A DNA stretch of 64,000 nucleotides from Kudoa neothunni (taxonomy: Eukaryota; Cnidaria), in assembly GCA_964304625.1 (NCBI GenBank), contig OZ199838.1, forward strand, positions 10,726,001 through 10,790,000. Reading direction: 5' to 3'. The number at the start of each line of letters is the position of its first letter. Position 1 is the stretch's first letter. The position numbers were made by a program, and so were the translations under genes. The notes below the pieces were generated by a model. The model had not been told where the DNA came from. It searched no databases and was given only the letters and a program-made list of their open reading frames with translations. Positions 56,978 through 64,000 of the stretch are shown piece by piece.

Positions 56978-59160
56978 CAATGCTTAGTTCTATTTGATGA
57001 TGATCAATACACCTATATATCACTAATACATTAAATACTTAATGTTGCATTTTTCGTCAATTAAATAATAAATAATCTCTAAATTATTTATAATCCTTCG
57101 TATATAGGCATTGTATATTTTTCGAGATGGACTTTTTCTCTTATGATAATTATTCAATCACTACCATTTTTTCCAAAAAATATCTTTATAGATGCGTAAT
57201 AAAAATTTAGTTTTATCTATTTTTTAGTTAATCATTAGGTATCCAAATGCATCGAGGATATTTTTAATTCTCGTATAAGTATCAATACAAAATACTTTTA
57301 GTTTTTGATGAATCAGTGTATATTTCTCTAATAATGATAATTTTATGTATTATAGCGTCATAAATGAGTAAAATGATATTTTAAATACAGCTGTGACGGT
57401 GATAGTACCGAGTTCAATCATTATGGAAAGAGAGTCTGATCAATCGCTACTTATGCAAGATATTATACCAGACCCTTGAGGTCGGCGATGCATTCCTGAA
57501 CTTTGGAAAGACTAAGGAATCAATAGGTACGTACTCGAAGCGAAAGCACTTTTGTTACTGGATCGGATATTCTAGAAAATTTTCAACAACAGGAATTTTG
57601 CCTGTGACTTGCTAATTTCTTTATCAAGTATGAGGTCTCAGCGGGAGAGTAAAACAGTTAGAGCTAACAACCCAAACTGTTGAAAAATTAAAGTGACACC
57701 AACATAAAATCTAACACATCATTAACGTTGTATGCATACAATATTATGTAATTTGAAATAAATAATTAAATCGAATCTAATTATAATACTTGCACATGTT
57801 ACTTCTACATAAGTATAAAGTTACCATGTAGAAATATTATATCGATTAGAAAGATAATGAATATGGAATTATATGACAAAAAATGTGATGTGACACAAGA
57901 AATATTACCTACTATTAATTCAAATGACCAAATATATACATATTCAGAATCATTTGTGCTCTGTACAGCTAGAAATTATAGAAATTTCGAGTCAATGCTC
58001 TGCTCCGAATTCTACATTTAAGCTATACAGGAAGCTAAAATTATCTGTAAGAAAATAGCATCACTAAGTTCTGAAAAAACGGGGACTCAATATGATTTAT
58101 TAAATAAGATTTTGGATAAGATAGCTCATTTTTCCACTATTCATATATCAACTTAGTTTAATTCAAATTAACGTCTGAATCCATTATCAGCAACAATCAA
58201 GAAATTTCAGATCCAAAATGTAACTAGAGTCCCTTTAGTAAAATTTTTATTTTACGTTTTATGACTGAAGAATCATACATAGAGTGTATAGATATAAAAA
58301 AAGCAGTTAGAGATAATTTCACATCATCAATAACTGATATGGAAATATTAGATATTGTTAATAATTCTATAGTTAAATATCCATCTGTGATAGTTGCGTG
58401 AATTTTATCCATGTTGCGAAATTCACAAAATCACAGGAATAAAGTTGGCAACATTAATGAAGTTGAGAGGTAGACCAAAAGTTGTATTACAAGCTGTTAT
58501 AGATTTAAACCAAAAAATTTTTTTGTTATAATGATGATAATAATATGACAATAACGTCGGTATATAGGATTCAAATATAATTTTATGTGTAGTTACACAG
58601 TACCAATTATTTACAAATTACAAATAAAATATTTTATTAAATTTTAGTTGTGAGTAAATCATTCCGTGTGAATATTTATCTTATTGTAAGAATTTTAAAA
58701 AGTGAATGGTCCAAATAGTTATACTATACCCTGGTTTCATTTGGAATTTATTGATAAAGATTAGCTATGTTTAAATATGTTTCGGAATTAATGAAACTAA
58801 ATTTTTTTCTGCATTTATAAAAGATATTTTTTGGAAAAAATGGTAGCGATTGAATTGTTATTTTCGCAGTATCTATTGACCCAACATGTTAATTAGGACA
58901 TTCCTTTAGTTTTATTTCACTTAAAATAACATTATAAATACGATAAAAGTATTTTTACATTTGAAAGTTATGATAATGTCATTTAAGTCTGAAATTACGT
59001 AATTGTATGAAAATACTCTAGCCACACAAATAACAGTTATTATACAATTATTTGTAACACTTAATTTTAAATTTTAATATTCGCTTTCAAAAATTCATTT
59101 TATAAATACATTTTAAGTCCATAATACTTAAAGACGCGTGGGTACTTTAACGTGGTAATA
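56978..59160. other. sparse stretch with possible small exons
   Basis: No family recognised. Short open plus-strand pieces look somewhat protein-like: MERESDQSLLMQDIIPDP near 57.42 kb, MNMELYDKKCDVTQEILP near 57.86 kb, and DIKKAVRDNFTSSITDMEI near 58.29 kb. I could not join them with agreeing splice phases, so I leave them uncalled. Confidence 0.35.
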
Positions 59161-59168
59161 TTTGCGTA

Positions 59169-59363
59169 ATGGACATCAATGTAAGTTATGAGAAAGTTGA
59201 TGATAACGTTGTTAAGAATAACAATATTATAAAAGTTGATGATATTTTTTACAGCTACAAAGAATTAGAGTTGAAAATTAAACAACTTAAACTAAACGAC
59301 ATGATCAGTTTGTCTATACTAGACTACAAAACGATTCAAACAGCTCAAAAACGTAGTGACTGA
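59169..59363 (+). CDS. small hypothetical frame
   Basis: A 64-codon frame with its own ATG, rich in Lys, Asp and Ile, with a weak heptad pattern (YKELELKIKQLKL). No homology recognised. The coding look is modest; it could be a first exon or chance. Confidence 0.2.
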   Translation: MDINVSYEKVDDNVVKNNNIIKVDDIFYSYKELELKIKQLKLNDMISLSILDYKTIQTAQKRSD

Positions 59364-59646
59364 ATATTAAATCTTGATGTTAAATATTACCAAGTCAAAT
59401 ACTGTTGCATCCACGGTGGAAAAACGTATATTTTTTTATAATTGTTGGATTTTTCTGTTGTGTACATTTACTGATTAATTAATATATTTCATTAATTTTA
59501 AAATGAAAAATAATTCTTTTAAACAAGTAACTTACACATGAATTTAGAGAAACAGGTCATCTGGTCAAAGAAATACTAGCTCTTATTTTAAAGGATGTCC
59601 AGTTTGTTTGAAGTTTTCGGCAAATGCAGATGGCCAACGGCTGGTA

Positions 59647-61751
59647 CAGTAGGCAAGCGATTTTTCGTACTTTCTGAGCATGCGCGTCTTGAGAACCATG
59701 ATAGTTGGGATTGATTTAAATTGTTTTTCATTAAAATTTATCTCATTTTCTGTTTAATTTCGTATAAATAATTACAAATAAAACCGTTTAATGCTATTAC
59801 TGATATGAATAAATTTAATTTTTTTTTAATTTTAATTGACATTCAACATTTATTTCTAAATCTTATTTATTTTATGTATAAATTTTCTTTATAATTTCAT
59901 CTTTGTGATTAAATAAAAATTTAATCTGTTGTGAATTTTGAGCTAAGTGATTTCGAGTTAAATTATTGCAGCGACAAGAAACGATAGTGATGACTTTTTA
60001 TCTTATCTCATCAATTTTTATCAATTTTGATAATCAAGAATGAAAAATTATTATTAGAAATCAAAAAATAACTGAGAAACGACTTTAAGAATCGTTTTTG
60101 TGGAAACAATCAGTTATCTTAGTTTGACTAAATTTTTTTGAAGAATACATTTGACAGCGTACTTTCCTGCTTTATGACAAAGTTGTATTCATAAATTTCA
60201 TTATGCTTTATGAAACTATAAAGTTTTTGAATTGATTCTATAACTCCCTTCGAAGAAATATCTTTGATTGTTAAACCTTAGGATATACCGTCCTCATAGT
60301 GGTTCTTTTATCTTTTCTATGTTATGCTATAAGTTAACTGAATCTCCATTATTCATAGAAAATTATTGTGCTCCTCTAGAATCATCTCGTCAATTTCCGC
60401 ATCAATTTCTATTAGTTCATGGAGCATAATTTCATTATTTATATCTTTAACGTTAGCGAAAGAAAATCTAGCTTCAAAACAATTTAATATGGTCTTATTG
60501 CTAACAGACTCTCACGTTTCTTTAGTTAAAAATATAGATTCCAGATAATCTGGGGAAGTTGGGAGAGAGCCAGCTTCTGCGAATGCAAAGAACTTTTTTA
60601 TAATTTCTCTTTTATATGCCGCTTTGAACGAGTAGATAATACCCTGATTTAACGGTCTCAAAACGCTTATCGTATTTTGAGGAAGAAAAACCAGTTTTAC
60701 ATGGCTTAAATCGTTGTGAAAATTAGAAATTGCATTGTCGAGTAACGAAATTAGTTTATTGGATTCTATTCCAAAACTTATTTAAACCAGTTATATATTT
60801 AAAAAACATATAATCAGTCATTCATGCTTTTTCACGGCACTCATATTTTAGTAGATTTTTTGCATTTTTGGAGCACCTCGATTAGGCAGAATGTCAAATA
60901 ATCAAAGGATCGAGTTTCTTACCAGATATGAGAGCACCAAAGAGGATTGTTATTCTTTTTTCTATTTTTTAATTCGGTAATAGGAATTCCCCTTAGTTGT
61001 GACATAGCTCTTTCCTAAAATTATGCAAACATATACAAACAAAAATTTTAGCTAGTGTTGCTGACAGTATAGCGCAGCTTCGTCCATTTTAAAAACACAG
61101 TCGGGTGAGTAGTCCTTTATTATATTTAATGACATCGGAATCCACTTTTAATTGTTTCGCTATCAACAATACAAAAATCATCATGATAATTTTGCCATTT
61201 TAGATTGAATATTGATTAAAACCTTTTAAACAGTCGGTTATTGATGAATCCACACACGAATCATTTGGGCGCATCAAATTAATCCACTAAAACTTCTCGG
61301 AATCGAGCTCTTTGTTGGTACTGTATTTCAATTTATTTTCGGTGAAGCTAGCCCACCTTCACGGGGTTTCATTATTTCTTCTTTCTTATTAAGAATGCCA
61401 TCCAATGTTGAAATTGTAGGAAGTTTAAAATGTAGAACAGAAGCATCCTTCGCTCCATTATTAGGCAAGTGTTAAAAAAATTCGATTATTTAAAATTCTT
61501 CCTTAATTGTTACGCTTTTTTTCCGTCATTTGAAAACTACGAAAAACTCGAAAGTTCCCCCGAAAAATATAAAAAAAATACGTAAAATCCGCAACGATGT
61601 ATTTTTCGTATTTTCATTTTTTTTTATTTGTAAATATTTGTAAATTAAATTTTAATGTGATATTCTAACATTGAATATTAACTTTTAATGAAACTCTCAG
61701 AGTAATCGAGAAACAAAAAGTTAAAAAGTACGAAAAATCGATTGCCTACTG
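59647..61751 (-). mobile_element. full-length Tigger-like (pogo) transposon, copy 2
   Basis: The inverted ends CAGTAGGCAAGCGATTTTTC and the complement of CAGTAGGCAATCGATTTTTC lie at 59647 and 61751, each flanked by TA, the target of pogo/Tigger elements. The length is 2105 bases. On the minus strand the interior has the pogo helix-turn-helix (LPTISTLDGILNKKEEI at about 61.40-61.46 kb) and, near 60.6 kb, the end of the CENP-B-like DDE domain (SFKAAYKREIIKKFFAFAEA). Many stops interrupt it, so the transposase is dead. Compared with copy 1 it shows the missing right half. Confidence 0.88.
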
Positions 61752-61869
61752 TAATATCATTTATCATAGATGTTTTTACAGGAATGACATGAGTTATAAG
61801 TTGTTGGGTTATTTACAGCGAATGTTATGCTTGTTTTAAATTCGCTTTGGGATTTATTACATTCCCAAA

Positions 61870-62101
61870 ATCTTAGAGGGTTGAAATAGGCAGAAACTAT
61901 TGGCACTGTAACATTTAATCCTAAACTGCATGTTCGCACTCGCAATAAAATTTTTAATCCCGACAACTCTTACGATTTATATACAGATATAATTATTTAG
62001 AATTTGTTATATCAAATTATTTCTGGCCCGCCGCTTCATTCTTGGAGGTCAGAAATAATTAAATATAGTTAAAATTAGTGCAACCTGAATATTATTTACC
62101 A
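61870..62101 (-). repeat. 230-base interspersed repeat, copy C
   Basis: Third copy of the repeat at 13715-13940 and 17011-17235, in opposite orientation. It reads on the minus strand from GGTAAATAATATTCAGG to the CATGCAGTTTAGGATTA block and the nearby TTTCTGCCTATTTCA. Confidence 0.7.
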
Positions 62102-62888
62102 TCTCGATAGCCACTTACATTAAAATATGAGAAAATGGCGTTGATAATTAAAAAACGAGAGTGATAGATTAATACAGAACTAGATTTACCATTTAACAAT
62201 ATCAGTTAAAGATGCGATATTAAATCTCAGAAACAAAGGATAAAATTAGTGGTGAATATTTTGTGTAATTTCACCAAACCTTAAACTTATTCTATTATTT
62301 CGGTCGGAAGATAACGTTTATTTTTTAAATGTAGATGAAATTCTGGCGAATATACACAAAATATAATATGCACAACAACAAAATTTATAAACAAAATATT
62401 ATAAAGGTGGCGCGTCCCACCGAGGGTTATCCATTAAGGGTTAAATAAGAATAAAATTTTAATCACTATTAAATTTTAATTAAATTATAAGAATGCATTA
62501 ACCTATTCAATAATTTATTTTAAAAAATGAACTTATTTAATATCAGCAATATTAGTTGAAACCGAAGGACGCGTATTCTTTCCTTTCGTCACTTCCCTTA
62601 AAATCAAAATAGAGGATACTTCAACTCCTCGCCTAATATTAAGTACACTACGATAATTTAACACTGAAACGTTTGAATTATATCATCACTAATATTTGCC
62701 TTCTTTATAGCCACTGCGTACATACGGTAAAAGAAGAAATAAACTATTTTGCTTAATTCTCACTAAGACTCCTCACACAATGTTTCGAATTCAAGTTACA
62801 ATCAAAACGAAAAATCGTCCATTTATTAATTAAAACAAATTAGTTTAATTTTCTATAATTTCATTATTTAGGCGCCGGTGGAAAACTT
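62102..62888. other. AT-rich intergenic stretch
   Basis: No gene or end repeat recognised. Confidence 0.4.
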
Positions 62889-63140
62889 TCAGAGTGGTTG
62901 CAATAGTTTTAACATCGGTGATGTTAAATTATTTCCGATTCGAATTGAGTCTAAGATATCATTTAATGAATCTGAAAAACTTATTTCCTGGTCAGACATT
63001 TTAATCACGGGCTCACCTGCTGCAACTTGAACAGTAACGATTTCATCGTGGTTGGAAACTCTATCAATCCTCGCAGAGCAATTGCAACTAGAAACTCTGT
63101 AACATAACAGAAAATGGTGAATTAAACCTCTCAAAATCAT
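62889..63140 (-). CDS. short hypothetical protein
   Basis: An 83-codon minus-strand frame. The C-terminal part (MSDQEISFSDSLNDILDSIR, then GNNLTSPMLKLLQ) looks protein-like, acidic and helical. A good acceptor (TTATGTTACAG) lies inside the first third, so the real exon may begin at about 63097 and have upstream partners. No family recognised. It lies 190 bases downstream of the peroxiredoxin stop, on the same strand. Confidence 0.3.
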   Translation of the reverse strand: MILRGLIHHFLLCYRVSSCNCSARIDRVSNHDEIVTVQVAAGEPVIKMSDQEISFSDSLNDILDSIRIGNNLTSPMLKLLQPL

Positions 63141-63330
63141 AATCGCAACTCAATAAAAAATTATCAACTCAACTTTGCCAAACTATCTATAACATAATGC
63201 GCCATATAAAACCAACACGAACAAATTATATAATCGACGTATTAGGATTAGACTAGACTCGCGGTAGATATTAAACGAAGAGTGTTATTAGGAAGAACAC
63301 GAGTCTTTAGGATAGTGATAGGTAAACGGA

Positions 63331-64000
63331 TCACTTTCCAAAAACACTTTTGAAGTATTTGCCTTTATCGTTAGGATCAATAGTCTTACCCCCCCTTTTT
63401 CCAATTAGCAGGGCACACTAAAATTATTGGACAACCAGTTGAATTAACGAAAAGCTACCTCCAGGATGTTCATCAGTGAACTTGAAAGCTTCGACAAGTC
63501 TGTATATCTCATCAACATTTCTACCAACAGGTGGATCATTGACTGTGATATTTCTGATAATGCCATTGCCATCAATGATATATAGGCCCCTGAAAACCAA
63601 TCATTTAAATAAAAGTGCCAATAAATGGATTGTTTACCTAGCAGGATGACCTTCATCCATTAAACAGCCATATTTCTTAGTGAGCTCTTTAGTGAAATCT
63701 GCAATCAAAGGATATTGGAGTTTTCCTATTCCACCTTCACTTTTAGGAGTGTTTATCCTGCAAAAGATCAAACCCGATTAGTAAAATAACAATCGAGAGA
63801 GTCTTAAAAAATTAAGCCATGAAAAAATATAATTATAGGTCAGAGATCAAGTGTAATCCAACACAACGAAAGCCAACTCATAAGTAGTAAGAATATTGTT
63901 GGCTTCCATATGGACAATTGATTGTCATCATAAAGAACCGATTAAACTGAGCGAAAAATGAAATAAACGGATACCATGCGGAGTGAGTGAAATGTGAATC
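63331..64000 (-). CDS. typical 2-Cys peroxiredoxin, 3' part
   Basis: Minus-strand exons 63975-64000 (cut by the window), 63638-63757, 63459-63589 and 63331-63417, with introns of 217, 48 and 41 bases, all GT-AG and in phase. They read [64 protein letters not shown], then [10 protein letters not shown] with the resolving Cys and a C-terminal extension ending FKSVFGK. This is the PRDX1-4 type, which reduces peroxides through thioredoxin. The first (peroxidatic) Cys lies outside the window. A run of seven G (63389-63395 as C on plus) has one base more than the frame needs just after WKK, either a sequencing error or a recent frameshift. Confidence 0.88.

Noticed and set aside
1-64000. CRISPR arrays, bacterial operons, riboswitches or prophage
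   Set aside because: Spliced animal genes and eukaryotic transposons throughout; no regularly spaced repeats or bacterial gene order.

Overview
The window is AT-rich animal DNA: a few compact host genes scattered among many transposons. Animal origin is indicated by an INPP5F/SAC2-type lipid phosphatase, a MARCHF5-type mitochondrial ubiquitin ligase, a claudin-like four-pass protein, the NDOR1 diflavin reductase, LIPT1, a 2-Cys peroxiredoxin and a signal-peptide/one-TM surface protein. Most introns I could place by splice-site phase are only 39-70 bases long. Together with the divergent proteins and AT richness this suggests a fast-evolving, compact animal genome, perhaps a reduced parasite, but the lineage cannot be named from this window.

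Layout. 1-5 kb: a SINE, a six-exon coiled-coil gene (minus) and a Merlin transposon. 6.3-7.5 kb: a claudin-like gene (minus). 9.6-16.8 kb: MARCHF5-like (minus) and INPP5F-like (plus), head to head across 240 bases. 17.7-20.2 kb: a pogo/Tigger-type element and an old repeat holding a hAT-type MITE. 20.5-23.8 kb: NDOR1 (minus) and LIPT1 (plus), head to head across 121 bases. 25.4-28.3 kb: a nine-exon gene for a 798-residue type I membrane protein built from phase-1 exon modules (minus). 28.8-57 kb: a transposon-dense block of hAT, Tigger and piggyBac copies, an old Ty3/gypsy relic carrying a SINE, an intact IS630/Tc1-like element nested in a piggyBac, a nearly whole compact Ty3/gypsy element with 103-base LTRs, a copia relic, two more hAT copies and an R2/NeSL-type LINE. 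57-64 kb: sparse sequence, a full-length Tigger-like element, and the 3' part of a 2-Cys peroxiredoxin gene at the right edge.

Biology. The two head-to-head pairs look like shared-promoter pairs. NDOR1 supplies electrons for cytosolic Fe-S assembly and LIPT1 transfers lipoate, a cofactor whose synthesis needs Fe-S clusters, so joint expression would make sense. MARCHF5 acts at mitochondria and INPP5F on endosomal phosphoinositides.

The most unusual structure is at 50.2-57 kb. A tRNA-Gln(CUG)-type sequence lies just upstream of the LINE, and a decayed copy of the same tRNA sits just upstream of a second, truncated 5' piece of the same LINE in head-to-tail order. This suggests an element tied to tRNA genes, by carrying one or by inserting beside one. 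Exon models given as coordinates were derived by eye from reading frame, GT/GC-AG sites and phase agreement, not from transcripts.
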